Source: FEN-1191 sp964528845
Lineage (GTDB): Bacteria > Pseudomonadota > Gammaproteobacteria > Steroidobacterales > Steroidobacteraceae
DNA length: 64,000 nucleotides
Assembly: GCA_964528845.1 (NCBI GenBank)
Contig: CAZGVE010000001.1
Location: 62,001 to 126,000, forward strand
Direction: 5' to 3'
The notes under the pieces are model-generated. The model had not been told where the DNA came from and did no database searches. It was given only the letters and a program-made list of their open reading frames with translations. This document shows positions 34,130-42,874 of the stretch, piece by piece (positions within the stretch are counted from its first letter, which is position 1; each line of letters opens with the position of its first letter). A program made the position numbers and the translations under genes.

Positions 34130-35458
34130 TTAAGTCACTGTCAGGTAAGCATAATAGAACCCGTCGACGGGCGCCTCCCCGCCGGGCAGCAGCTGCACCC
34201 CGATGGGGCGCTGGTGCCCGAGTGACTCAGGAACCGCACCTGGCGGGAATGATACGGGCTGGGCGGCGCTCAGTTCCCGCAGCACTTCCTCAACGGTGCC
34301 CTCGTTTTCGGGTGGCAGTACCGAGCAAGTCGCATACAGCAGCCGGCCCCCGGGTTCCAGCAGCGCCAGGCTGGCACGCAGCAGCGCCTGCTGTGCGGCC
34401 TGCAGCGGCGGTAGGTCCGTAGGTCGGCGCAGCAGCTTGATGTCCGGATGGCGTCGGATCACACCGGTCGCAGAACAGGGCGCATCGAGCAGAATACGGT
34501 CGAAGCGCCTGCCGTCCCACCAGTCCGGGGGGGCGCGCAGATCGGCCGCGACGAGCCGCGCCTCGCGTCGCAGACGGCGCAGGTTCTGCCCGACCAGCTC
34601 GAGCCGGGAGGCATCTACGTCAATCGCGGTGAGTTCGATTGCACCGCCTGCGGCCTCGAGCAGCGCTCCGGTCTTGCCGCCGGGCGCCGCGCACGCATCC
34701 AGCACCCGCATGCCCGGTGCGACGCCGAGCAACGCACTGGCGAGCTGGGCGCCCGCATCCTGGACGGACAGCAGACCCATCTCGAACCCTGGCAGCTGCG
34801 CTACCGGAACCGGCCGGTCGAGCACCAGCGCGCCGGGTAGCCAGGACAGCATCCGGGCGGCAATTCCGTGGCTCGCGAGCAGTGCCGCCTGGATCTGCGC
34901 GCTGGTGCGTGTCAGGTCTACTCGCAGCGTCATCGGTGGATGTGCATTGTTCGCCGCTATCAGCTGCTGCCAATGCAGCGGCCAGTATTGCTGCAGCGCC
35001 TGATACAGCCACGCCGGGTGCGCACAGGCCGCGGCCTCAGATCGCAGCGACTCTTCGAGCAGCCGGGTGCGCTCGCGCAGAAAGCGACGCAGCAGCGCAT
35101 TGACCATTCCGGCCGCGCGCGGCTGGCCGAGCAGCCGGGCCGCATCGACGGCGGAGGAAATCGTCGCGGGCGGTGGATTGCGCGAATATTCGAGCTGGTG
35201 CAATGCGACGACGAGCAGCATGCGCAATGGCGGCGCGACGACGCGGCTCCCCAGCATGCGGGCCAGGAGCGGATCGAGACGCTGGTACCAGCGCACGCTG
35301 CCGAGCGTCACGGCGCGGATCGCAGCGGCCGGCAGCCCGGCTCCGCAGGCCGCGAACAGTGCGTTCTCGGCCGCGCGTCCCTCGAGCGCAATACCGGCGA
35401 GCGCGCGGGCCGCCTGAGCCAGCACGAGTGCCGCGGCACCGGACGGTCGTGGGCTCAA
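34130..35458 (-). CDS. rsmB: 16S rRNA (cytosine-967-C5)-methyltransferase
   Basis: This SAM-dependent enzyme methylates C967 of 16S rRNA. The TTG at 35458 overlaps the fmt stop (TTGA) and gives 442 residues, close to E. coli RsmB (429). The frame is open further upstream only as a shadow of fmt. The N-terminal NusB-like helical domain (about 1-140) precedes the methyltransferase: DACAAPGGKTGALLE (SAM binding), the two active-site cysteine motifs LDAPCSATGV and YATCSVLPPENE. It lies in the def-fmt-rsmB order seen in E. coli and relatives. Confidence 0.94.
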   Translation of the reverse strand: MSPRPSGAAALVLAQAARALAGIALEGRAAENALFAACGAGLPAAAIRAVTLGSVRWYQRLDPLLARMLGSRVVAPPLRMLLVVALHQLEYSRNPPPATISSAVDAARLLGQPRAAGMVNALLRRFLRERTRLLEESLRSEAAACAHPAWLYQALQQYWPLHWQQLIAANNAHPPMTLRVDLTRTSAQIQAALLASHGIAARMLSWLPGALVLDRPVPVAQLPGFEMGLLSVQDAGAQLASALLGVAPGMRVLDACAAPGGKTGALLEAAGGAIELTAIDVDASRLELVGQNLRRLRREARLVAADLRAPPDWWDGRRFDRILLDAPCSATGVIRRHPDIKLLRRPTDLPPLQAAQQALLRASLALLEPGGRLLYATCSVLPPENEGTVEEVLRELSAAQPVSFPPGAVPESLGHQRPIGVQLLPGGEAPVDGFYYAYLTVT

Positions 35459-36399
35459 TGGAACTGCATGCCGGCCAGAGAGCGTCCGGCGGCGAACTCC
35501 CCGGCAGTAACGGTGCGACGTCCGGCCAGTTGCAGGCGGGTAATGGCGAGCACTCCCTGGCCACACCGCACCAGCAGCCGGCCCTCCTGGAGCCCTATCA
35601 GGCAACCGGGCGTTTCTCCCGGCTGTAATCCCACGCACTGGTCCGACCAGTCCTGCGCATCCCAGATCCGCAGCTGCTGCTGTTGCCATTGAGTATCGGC
35701 GACCGGCCAGGGGTTGAAGGCACGCACCTGCCGACTGATGTGCGCGGCATCGCGCAGCCAGTCGATGCGGGACTCCTGCTTTTCGATCTTCGGCGCCAGG
35801 GTTATTCCCACGGCGCGCTGTGGCTGCGGGCGCAGCTGCGAATGCTCGAGTGCATCGAGCGTCTCGAGCAGCGTCTGTGCGCCCAGCGCCGCCAGAGCCT
35901 GCGCGAGTTGCGCCGCGTTGGTGCTCGCGCCGATCGGAACAATGCGCTCGGCGTAGACCGGGCCGGTGTCCAGCCCGGCATCGAGCTGCATGATCGACAC
36001 ACCGGTCTGCGCGTCGCCGGCCAGCAAGGCGCGCTGGATCGGCGCGGCACCCCGCCAGCGTGGCAGCAGCGAGGCGTGGATATTGATGCACCCGAGTCGG
36101 GGCAATGCGAGCACCGCCGGCGGCAGGATCAGTCCGTACGCCACCACGACCAGTGCATCGCAGCTCCATTGAGCGAGGGGGGCCCAGTCGGATTCTGCCC
36201 GCAGCCGTGCCGGCTGGGCGAGTGGCAGCTGCAGTGCAAGGGCGAGTTCCTTGACCGGGCTGGCGCGCAGCGCGCGGCCCCGGCCCGCGGGCCGGTCAGG
36301 CTGGGTGTAGACCCCGACGAGCCTGTGATGCGACGCGGCCAGCGCGCGCAGCGTCGGCACGGCGAACTCCGGCGTACCGGCAAAGGCGAGACGCAGCAT
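35455..36399 (-). CDS. fmt: methionyl-tRNA formyltransferase
   Basis: This enzyme formylates the initiator Met-tRNA using 10-formyl-tetrahydrofolate. It has 314 residues, normal length. The N-terminal domain shows FAGTPEFAVPTLRAL, the folate/catalytic segment INIHASLLPRWRGAAPIQRAL with the active-site Asn-His, and LDAGLDTGPVY. The C-terminal tRNA-binding domain follows with RAFNPWP. It starts 3 nt after the def stop and overlaps rsmB by 4 nt. Confidence 0.95.
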   Translation of the reverse strand: MLRLAFAGTPEFAVPTLRALAASHHRLVGVYTQPDRPAGRGRALRASPVKELALALQLPLAQPARLRAESDWAPLAQWSCDALVVVAYGLILPPAVLALPRLGCINIHASLLPRWRGAAPIQRALLAGDAQTGVSIMQLDAGLDTGPVYAERIVPIGASTNAAQLAQALAALGAQTLLETLDALEHSQLRPQPQRAVGITLAPKIEKQESRIDWLRDAAHISRQVRAFNPWPVADTQWQQQQLRIWDAQDWSDQCVGLQPGETPGCLIGLQEGRLLVRCGQGVLAITRLQLAGRRTVTAGEFAAGRSLAGMQFH

Positions 36400-36402
36400 G
36401 GC

Positions 36403-36966
36403 TCATATGGCGCGCATGCCGGCACGCTCCGTGCCTGCGCCCTGCGTCCTGGCGCCGCCATCGCCCGTGCGCTCGCGACGCTCCTTTTCCAGCTTGCGGC
36501 GGATGCGTCCGCGCTTCAGGAACGACAGATAGTCGACGAACAGCTTGCCGTCGAGGTGGTCCATCTCATGCTGCAGGCATACCGCGATCAGCCCGTCGAG
36601 CTCGCGCTCGAATCGCTGCCCTTCCGCGTCATGGGCGCACACGCGCACCTGTGCCGCACGCTGCACCGGTTCATAGATGTTGGGCACGGACAGGCAGCCC
36701 TCCTCGGACATTGCGAGGCCCTCGCGCGTCAGGACTTCGGGGTTGATGAACACGTGCGGCTGGTTCTTCTCGCTGCTCAGATCCATCACGATGATCGCCC
36801 GATGCACGTCTACCTGGGTAGCGGCAAGGCCGATGCCGGGAGCGGCATACATGGTCTCGAACATGTCGGCAACGAGTTGCCGCAACGTCGCATCGAACGA
36901 CTGCACCGGCTCGGCGCGGGTGCGCAGCCGGGGATCCGGGTATTCGAGAATCTGCAACAATGCCAT
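36403..36966 (-). CDS. def: peptide deformylase
   Basis: This metalloenzyme removes the formyl group from nascent proteins. It has 187 residues. The three family motifs are intact: GIGLAATQ, EGCLSVP (metal-ligand Cys) and QHEMDHLDG (two His ligands and catalytic Glu). The C-terminal 20 residues are an Arg/Gly/Thr-rich extension (RTGDGGARTQGAG) beyond the usual end. It is the first gene of the leftward operon def-fmt-rsmB-DUF4390-ntrY-ntrX and is divergent from the LysM gene across 182 nt. Confidence 0.95.
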   Translation of the reverse strand: MALLQILEYPDPRLRTRAEPVQSFDATLRQLVADMFETMYAAPGIGLAATQVDVHRAIIVMDLSSEKNQPHVFINPEVLTREGLAMSEEGCLSVPNIYEPVQRAAQVRVCAHDAEGQRFERELDGLIAVCLQHEMDHLDGKLFVDYLSFLKRGRIRRKLEKERRERTGDGGARTQGAGTERAGMRAI

Positions 36967-37100
36967 CGGTGGGGGCTCCAGCCTCGAACTTTGGGGTCCG
37001 GATCCGGGATTGCAAGTACCGGCGGCCGGACCTTCGGGGGCGGCGTGACCCAGTGCACAGAGTTCAAAAGGAACGGTGTGCGTTCTGGGCGACTTAAGTT

Positions 37101-37106
37101 TATAAC
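37101..37106 (+). promoter_or_regulatory. candidate -10 of LysM gene
   Basis: TATAAC stands out within an AT-rich stretch (TTAAGTTTATAAC) of the 182-nt def/LysM divergent region, about 43 nt upstream of the LysM ATG. No good -35 is visible 17 nt upstream. The leader contains CTTTTTGCCC but no stable hairpin that I can identify. Confidence 0.3.
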
Positions 37107-37148
37107 AGGACGGCTTTTTGCCCTACCCGGTCCGAAGAGGTAGCAGGG

Positions 37149-38387
37149 ATGTCATTGAAGGATGCTTTCCGGGCCCGAGGGTCCGCGCTCATCGCCACCA
37201 CCCTGATGGCCGCACTGGGCCTGGCAGGGTGCTCGCTGTTCAGGCCGTCGCACCACCACCAGGCGAGCGCCACTGCGGCCCCAGCCGCGCCGGAAGATAC
37301 GACCGCAGACACGATCCCGGTGCCGCAGACCGACACCGAGGTGCTCGGAGACCTGCCGGCCGACGCCGAAACCGAGACCGTGATCAGCAACGCCGGCCCG
37401 GTGCTGCGCGCCAGCGCGCCCAGGAGCTACACGGTTCGTCGTGGAGATACGCTCTGGGGCATCTCCAACATGTTCCTCAGCAATCCGTGGCTGTGGCCCG
37501 AGATCTGGTTCGTCAATCCTGAGATCCGCAATCCGCACCGGATCTATCCGGGTGACACGGTGCGTCTGGCGGCCGGCACCGGCGGCCAGACGGCGCTGCA
37601 GGTCGTGCGCGGCCCCAGTCTTTACGGGGCGCGCCTGGAACCGCTGCTGCGCGCCTCCCCGCTCGAAGCCCCGATCGCCACGGTGCCCTATTCGGTGATC
37701 GCCGCGTTCCTTTCCCATCCCGGGATACTGTCGGTCAATGAGGTCCGGGCCGCCCCCTACCTGGTGGCGCTCCCCGGTGATCACCAGGTCGCCGGAACCG
37801 GCGACAAGGTATATGTCCGGAAACTCAGCGGCGTGCGCGGCGCGCGCTACAGCGTCATGCACGTCGATGAACCCCTGATCAATCCGGATAACGGTCGCAG
37901 AATGGGAAACCTGGCCATCTACGCCGGCACCGCAGAGCTCACCGAACCGGGACGGATCGCGAAGGCGACGCTGACCGCCTCGGGACGCGAAGCCCTGGAA
38001 GGCGACGTGCTGATCGCCGAGGACAACGCCTCCTCGCAGGATATCCTGCCCCATCCCCCGGCTCGCCCGATCTCGGCCCAGGTGATCGCCGTGGTCGATA
38101 ACGTCCTGCTCGCCGGTCAGTGGGAAGTCGTGGCGCTCAACCGGGGTGCCCGGGATGGGCTGGATCGCGGCACTGTGCTCACCGCCGAGCAGCAGGGCAC
38201 GCGCGTGGTGGACCGCTGTGCACGTATCGACGGCGCCAGCACCTGCACACGCCATACGGGCCTGCGCCTGCCCAACGAGAGTTCCGGCACGCTGCTGGTG
38301 TTCAAGACCTACGATCAGATGAGCTTTGCGCTGATCCTGAGCGAGGAAGATCCGATCCAGCTGCACGATCACATCCGCAATCCTTAG
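37149..38387 (+). CDS. LysM peptidoglycan-binding lipoprotein
   Basis: This 412-residue protein has a lipoprotein signal: hydrophobic core LIATTLMAALGLAGC, lipobox LAGC with Cys about residue 28. It is followed by an Ala/Pro/Thr linker and one LysM domain at about 95-142 (YTVRRGDTLWGISNMFL, IYPGDTVRLA). The remaining 270 residues are a conserved region of this family without enzymatic motifs. LysM proteins in this position, upstream of dprA, are common in gammaproteobacteria; the homologue is probably envelope-associated. It starts the rightward series with dprA, smg and topA. Confidence 0.85.
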   Translation: MSLKDAFRARGSALIATTLMAALGLAGCSLFRPSHHHQASATAAPAAPEDTTADTIPVPQTDTEVLGDLPADAETETVISNAGPVLRASAPRSYTVRRGDTLWGISNMFLSNPWLWPEIWFVNPEIRNPHRIYPGDTVRLAAGTGGQTALQVVRGPSLYGARLEPLLRASPLEAPIATVPYSVIAAFLSHPGILSVNEVRAAPYLVALPGDHQVAGTGDKVYVRKLSGVRGARYSVMHVDEPLINPDNGRRMGNLAIYAGTAELTEPGRIAKATLTASGREALEGDVLIAEDNASSQDILPHPPARPISAQVIAVVDNVLLAGQWEVVALNRGARDGLDRGTVLTAEQQGTRVVDRCARIDGASTCTRHTGLRLPNESSGTLLVFKTYDQMSFALILSEEDPIQLHDHIRNP

Positions 38388-38455
38388 ATTTCCCGGCGGT
38401 TTGCACCAGGAATGACGGGGCCGCCGGCGCGCCCGCCGCACTATGCTGCGGCTCC

Positions 38456-39595
38456 ATGGATCTGCCCGAACTTCAGCTGCTGCTCGGCCGCGCGGTGGGC
38501 CTGCGCGCCTCGCAGCTGCTCACGCTGCTCGCACGCGCCGGATCGCGGCAGCAGGGCCTGGCAGCGTTGGAATCCGTCATCGGCGCAAGCCCCGATGCGC
38601 TGGCAGAGCTCGGCATCGGTGCAGGCGCGAGCCGCTGGCTGCACGCACCGGACCTTCGCCTGCTCGAATCCGACCGCGCCTGGAGCGCGCGCCGGTCGGT
38701 GCACCTGGTCGACGCGACGAGCCCGGCGTACCCGGCTCGACTCGCGCAGGCCGGCGCGGCCCCGGCGCTGCTATACGTGCAGGGCGATCCGGCCTGTCTG
38801 GCGAGTGCGCAGCTTGCCATCGTGGGCACCCGCCAGCCGAGCACACCGGGTCGCAGCAACGCTGCTCAATTCGCGGCTGGCCTCGCCCGCGCCGGGCTGA
38901 CCGTCACCAGCGGCCTCGCGATCGGCATTGACTCGGCGGGTCATGAAGGCGCACTGGCGGCCTCCGGCCTGACGATCGCGGTGCTTGGCAGCGCGCTGGA
39001 CCAGGTCTACCCCGCACAGAGCCGTGAACTGGCCGCCAGGATCGCGGCGCAGGGCGCAGTGGTCAGCCAATTCCCCCCGGGCACGCCGCCTTGCCGCGCG
39101 CATTTTCCGCAGCGCAATCGCATCATCAGCGGCCTCGCCCTCGGTACGCTGGTGGTCGAAGCGACGCCGGGCAGCGGCTCGCTGATCACGGCGCGGCTTG
39201 CGGCAAAGGCGCGGCGGCCCGTGTTCGCGATTCCCGGATCGATCCATAACCCGATGGCACGCGGCTGCCATGCGCTGATCCGCGCCGGTGCCCGGCTCGT
39301 CGAGAGTGTCGACGATATTCTCCAGGAATTGAATTATGCCCATAATAATCAACAGATTATGCCAGGCTTGCCCCTCCGGACCCCAGCCATGCTTCAGGCT
39401 CCTCGGTTGGACAAGGTCTCCGAAATCCTGTTAGATGCCATCGGGTTCGAACCGGCCAGCGTTGATGCGCTGGTGGAACGGACCGGCCTTCCGAGCCAAT
39501 CCGTGGCGTCCAAGCTATTGATTCTTGAGCTCGAAGGCGTCGTGGAATCGCAGGCTGGCGGGTGGTACGTATGCCCGCAGGCCCGCCGCCGCTGA
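38456..39595 (+). CDS. dprA: DNA-processing protein A
   Basis: DprA binds incoming single-stranded DNA during natural transformation and loads RecA. The ATG at 38456 gives 379 residues and a typical N-terminus; the frame extends upstream into the LysM gene without homology. The Rossmann-like fold shows AIVGTRQPSTPG, SGLAIGIDSAGHEGAL, VYPAQSRELA, PQRNRIISGL and GSGSLITARLA. After a linker at about 291-312, encoded by an unusually AT-rich stretch, a C-terminal winged-helix (DML1-like) domain follows. Presence of dprA alone does not prove competence. Confidence 0.93.
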   Translation: MDLPELQLLLGRAVGLRASQLLTLLARAGSRQQGLAALESVIGASPDALAELGIGAGASRWLHAPDLRLLESDRAWSARRSVHLVDATSPAYPARLAQAGAAPALLYVQGDPACLASAQLAIVGTRQPSTPGRSNAAQFAAGLARAGLTVTSGLAIGIDSAGHEGALAASGLTIAVLGSALDQVYPAQSRELAARIAAQGAVVSQFPPGTPPCRAHFPQRNRIISGLALGTLVVEATPGSGSLITARLAAKARRPVFAIPGSIHNPMARGCHALIRAGARLVESVDDILQELNYAHNNQQIMPGLPLRTPAMLQAPRLDKVSEILLDAIGFEPASVDALVERTGLPSQSVASKLLILELEGVVESQAGGWYVCPQARRR

Positions 39596-39633
39596 AGGAC
39601 ACTACCGACGGGCGCCGCATCACCGAACGAGCG

Positions 39634-40104
39634 ATGGAAAACAGCGTTTTTGAAGTCCTGGTCTACGTGTTCGACCGCTACATGCTCGAGGAGCTGCCTG
39701 CGAGCGCCGAGCGGGAGAACCTGGCCCGCGACCTGGCCAGCGCCGGGTTCGGCGTAGCCTCTGTCGAGCGCGCGCTGGATTGGCTCGCCGACCTCGCAGA
39801 GATCCGGGACCGGCCGGCGCTGCGTGGCAGCGGCTCGTTTCGCGTCTATGCGCCCGAGGAGCTCTCGCGGCTCGACGTGACCTGCCGCGGGCTGCTCGCC
39901 TCGCTCGAGTCCGGCGGGATCCTGGCACCGAGCCAGCGCGAGATAGTCATCGACCGCCTGCTCGCGCTGGACACCGAGGAGCTGGACATTGAGCAGGTCA
40001 AATGGGTCGTGCTGATGGTGCTGTCGAGTCAACCGGGACAGGAACTGGCCTATGCAAGGATGGAGGATCTGGTCTTTGACGTCTCACACCAGAGTCCGCA
40101 TTGA
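39634..40104 (+). CDS. smg: Smg family protein (DUF494)
   Basis: This 156-residue cytoplasmic protein is of unknown function and is conserved between dprA and topA in proteobacteria. It begins MENSVFEVLVYVFDRYM, the standard family start; an in-frame ATG at 39562 is inside dprA. Other typical stretches are FRVYAPEELSRLDVTCRGLL and IEQVKWVVLMVLSSQPG. It is rich in acidic residues and predicted largely helical. A rho-independent terminator follows 30 nt downstream. Confidence 0.9.
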   Translation: MENSVFEVLVYVFDRYMLEELPASAERENLARDLASAGFGVASVERALDWLADLAEIRDRPALRGSGSFRVYAPEELSRLDVTCRGLLASLESGGILAPSQREIVIDRLLALDTEELDIEQVKWVVLMVLSSQPGQELAYARMEDLVFDVSHQSPH

Positions 40105-40133
40105 GAGCCGGCCGCCGCTGCACTCGCACAGAC

Positions 40134-40155
40134 CCGCGGCCAGTCCGCGGTTTTT
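40134..40155 (+). terminator. rho-independent terminator after smg
   Basis: CCGCGG (40134-40139), a 5-nt loop, CCGCGG (40145-40150) and five T residues (40151-40155) form a compact hairpin-plus-T-tract. It separates smg from topA, so topA probably has its own promoter or relies on read-through. It is the clearest intrinsic terminator in the window. Confidence 0.7.
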
Positions 40156-40184
40156 CATTTCTGGCTCCCTGAGCACGTAGCGCC

Positions 40185-42863
40185 ATGCCCGACAATCTGG
40201 TCATCGTCGAATCTCCGGCCAAGGGCCGCACGATCAAGAAATACCTGGGCAAGGATTTCGAAGTTCTCGCCTCCTACGGCCACGTGCGTGACCTCGTGCC
40301 CAAGGAAGGCGCCGTCGACCCGGAGGCCGGGTTCGCGATGCGCTACCAGCTCATCGAACGCAACGAACGCCACGTCGAGGCGATCGCCCGCGCGCTGCGC
40401 AAGGCGAGCTCGCTCTATCTGGCGACTGACCCGGACCGCGAAGGCGAGGCCATCGCCTGGCATCTGTATGAGATCCTCAAGGAGCGCGGAGCACTGGAAG
40501 GCAAGGCGGTGCACCGCGTGGTGTTCCACGAGATCACACGCAATGCCATTCGTGAAGCCGTGGCCGCCCCCCGCGAGCTTTCGCTGGACCTGGTCAACGC
40601 GCAGCAGGCTCGGCGCGCGCTCGACTATCTGGTCGGCTTCAACCTCTCGCCGCTGCTGTGGAAGAAAGTGCGCCGGGGTCTGTCCGCGGGCCGCGTACAG
40701 AGCCCTGCATTGCGCATGATCTGCGAGCGCGAGGAGGAGATCGCCGCCTTCGTGCCGCAGGAATACTGGAGCATCGACGCCCAGGGCGAGCATTCGCAGC
40801 AGACCTTTCCGCTCAAGCTGATCGAATTCCAGGGCCGCAAGGTCGAGCAATTCAGCTTTGCCGACGCCACGAGCGCACACGCGGCGGAACAGACGCTGCG
40901 GTCCGCGGCAGGCGATGCCCGGACGCTTCGGGTGCTCGCAGTGGACCGCAAGCAGCGGCGGCGCAACCCCTCGCCACCCTTCACGACCTCGACTCTGCAG
41001 CAGGAGGCCTCGCGCAAGCTCGGATTCTCCGCTTCGCGCACGATGCGCCTGGCGCAGCAGCTGTACGAGGGAATCGATATCGGCGAGGGCAGCGTCGGTC
41101 TGATCACCTATATGCGTACCGACTCGGTGACACTGGCCGCGGAGGCGGTCACCGAGATGCGCGAGGTGATCGGGCGTGTCTACGGACCTGAGGCGCTGGC
41201 CAGCGAGATCCGCGTCTATCGAACCAAATCGAAGAACGCCCAGGAGGCACACGAGGCGATCCGCCCGACCTCGGCTGCCGTGATTCCCGCCGAGATCGAG
41301 CGCTGGCTCGATCCCGACCAGCTGAAGCTCTACGCCCTGATCTGGAAGCGTGCGCTGGCCTGTCAGATGGCACCTGCGGTGTTCGATACCGTCGCAGTGG
41401 ACATGCTGGCCGGGTCGGACGGTCCTGCGCGTCACGTATTGCGCGCGAACGGCTCCACGCTGGTCACACCCGGCTACATCGCCGTCTACCAGGAAGGCAG
41501 CGATGACGCGGGCGATGACGACAGCGACCATGTGCTGCCGGTGATCGAGGTGGGCGATGGCGTGCAGCTGCGCGAGATCGTACCGCAGCAGCACTTTACC
41601 GAGCCGCCGCCGCGATTCACGGAGGCCTCGCTGGTCAAGGCGCTGGAGGAACATGGGATCGGCCGCCCATCGACCTACGCGACGATCATCTCGACGCTGC
41701 GCGACCGTGGTTATGCCGACATCGAAAGCCGCCGCTTCACGGCGACCGACATCGGCAAGATCGTCAACCGCTTCCTGACCGAGCACTTTCATCAGTACGT
41801 TGAATACGGCTTCACCGCGGCGATGGAGGATGAACTGGACGCGGTCGCGCGCGGCGAGGAGCGGTGGATCACGCCGCTGACGAAATTCTGGGGGCCGTTC
41901 ATTCACCAGGTCGAAGACATCGAGAAGAACGTCACGCGCGAACAGGTTGCGCAGGCACGCGATCTCGGCGTCGATCCGGTGAGCGGCAAGCCGATGAGCG
42001 TGCGCATGGGCCGCTTTGGCCCATTCGTGCAGATCGGTACCCGCGATGATGCGGACAAGCCGCGTTTCGCGGGGCTGCGCCCCGGGCAGAAGATGGACAC
42101 GATCCGGCATGAGGAGGCACTGGAGCTGTTCAAGCTGCCCCGCGCCCTCGGTACGACCGCGGAGGGCGAGGAGGTCGTAGCGAACATCGGCCGCTTCGGG
42201 CCCTACATCAAGTACGGCGCGCGCTACGTCTCGCTCAAGGACGACGATCCGTATACCGTCACGCTGGAGCGCGCGCTCGAATGCATCCGTGTCAAGCAGG
42301 AAGCCGACGCCAATCGCATCATCCAGGACTTCGGCGTCGAATCCATCCAGGTCCTCAACGGTCGCTACGGACCGTACATCAGCAACGGCGAGAAGAACGC
42401 GCGCATGCCGAAGGATCGCGACCCGAAGGCGCTGACGCTCGAGGAATGCCGCGCCCTGCTGGCGGCTGCCCCGGCGCGGCCGCAACGCGGTCGCGGACGG
42501 TTCGGTGGCAGGGCCGCTGGCGGCACCCGCACGGCAGCCAGCGGCGCGGCTCGCCGCCGGACCGGCACGGTGGCTGCAGAACCCGCGGTGCTGGCGAATG
42601 CGGCCAAGAATGCTTTGCCCGCGAAGGCGGCGCGCGAAAAGCCCGCCGCCCGCGGCGGCGCGCCGCCCAAGTCCAAGGCTGCGCGCAAGGCTGCCGGCGG
42701 CAAGAGTGCCAGCCGCAAGGCCGCGGTCGCACCGGCCGCGGCTCCGAAAAGCAGGCAGCGGAAGGCCGGGCCGGCCGTCGCTGCTGCGCCTGCCCGCTCC
42801 GTCGCGCGTCCGATCGCGGGCACGGCACGGCCGCGCACCAGGAAGGTCGCGGGCGCCGCCTAG
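40185..42863 (+). CDS. topA: DNA topoisomerase I (omega protein)
   Basis: This type IA topoisomerase relaxes negative supercoils. It has 892 residues. The TOPRIM domain has VIVESPAKGRTIKKYL and ATDPDREGEAIAWH. The catalytic tyrosine is Tyr309 in ITYMRTDS, followed by HEAIRPT and the HGIGRPSTYATII motif. Instead of the zinc-ribbon repeats of the E. coli enzyme, the C-terminus carries non-zinc repeats (GRFGPFVQIG, GRFGPYIKYG, GRYGPYISNG). A final 125-residue Lys/Ala/Arg-rich tail (about 768-892) resembles that of acs in this window. Such basic tails are known in other TopA proteins. Confidence 0.95.
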   Translation: MPDNLVIVESPAKGRTIKKYLGKDFEVLASYGHVRDLVPKEGAVDPEAGFAMRYQLIERNERHVEAIARALRKASSLYLATDPDREGEAIAWHLYEILKERGALEGKAVHRVVFHEITRNAIREAVAAPRELSLDLVNAQQARRALDYLVGFNLSPLLWKKVRRGLSAGRVQSPALRMICEREEEIAAFVPQEYWSIDAQGEHSQQTFPLKLIEFQGRKVEQFSFADATSAHAAEQTLRSAAGDARTLRVLAVDRKQRRRNPSPPFTTSTLQQEASRKLGFSASRTMRLAQQLYEGIDIGEGSVGLITYMRTDSVTLAAEAVTEMREVIGRVYGPEALASEIRVYRTKSKNAQEAHEAIRPTSAAVIPAEIERWLDPDQLKLYALIWKRALACQMAPAVFDTVAVDMLAGSDGPARHVLRANGSTLVTPGYIAVYQEGSDDAGDDDSDHVLPVIEVGDGVQLREIVPQQHFTEPPPRFTEASLVKALEEHGIGRPSTYATIISTLRDRGYADIESRRFTATDIGKIVNRFLTEHFHQYVEYGFTAAMEDELDAVARGEERWITPLTKFWGPFIHQVEDIEKNVTREQVAQARDLGVDPVSGKPMSVRMGRFGPFVQIGTRDDADKPRFAGLRPGQKMDTIRHEEALELFKLPRALGTTAEGEEVVANIGRFGPYIKYGARYVSLKDDDPYTVTLERALECIRVKQEADANRIIQDFGVESIQVLNGRYGPYISNGEKNARMPKDRDPKALTLEECRALLAAAPARPQRGRGRFGGRAAGGTRTAASGAARRRTGTVAAEPAVLANAAKNALPAKAAREKPAARGGAPPKSKAARKAAGGKSASRKAAVAPAAAPKSRQRKAGPAVAAAPARSVARPIAGTARPRTRKVAGAA

Positions 42864-42874
42864 CGGCCGGCCCC

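Noticed and set aside
34130..36169. Longer rsmB with 237 extra N-terminal residues
   Set aside because: The extension lies wholly within fmt in another frame; the TTG overlapping the fmt stop gives a normal-length RsmB.
38120..38455. N-terminal extension of DprA into the LysM gene
   Set aside because: The extra residues are a frame shadow of the LysM gene; the ATG at 38456 starts at the family N-terminus.
40155..42485. 776-codon frame antisense to topA
   Set aside because: It is antisense to a complete topoisomerase I and has no recognisable family.
42281..42874. RlmJ frame extending back into topA
   Set aside because: It has no homology and is rich in Arg/Gly; the ATG at 42875 gives the canonical MKYRHAFHAGNFADVHKH start.
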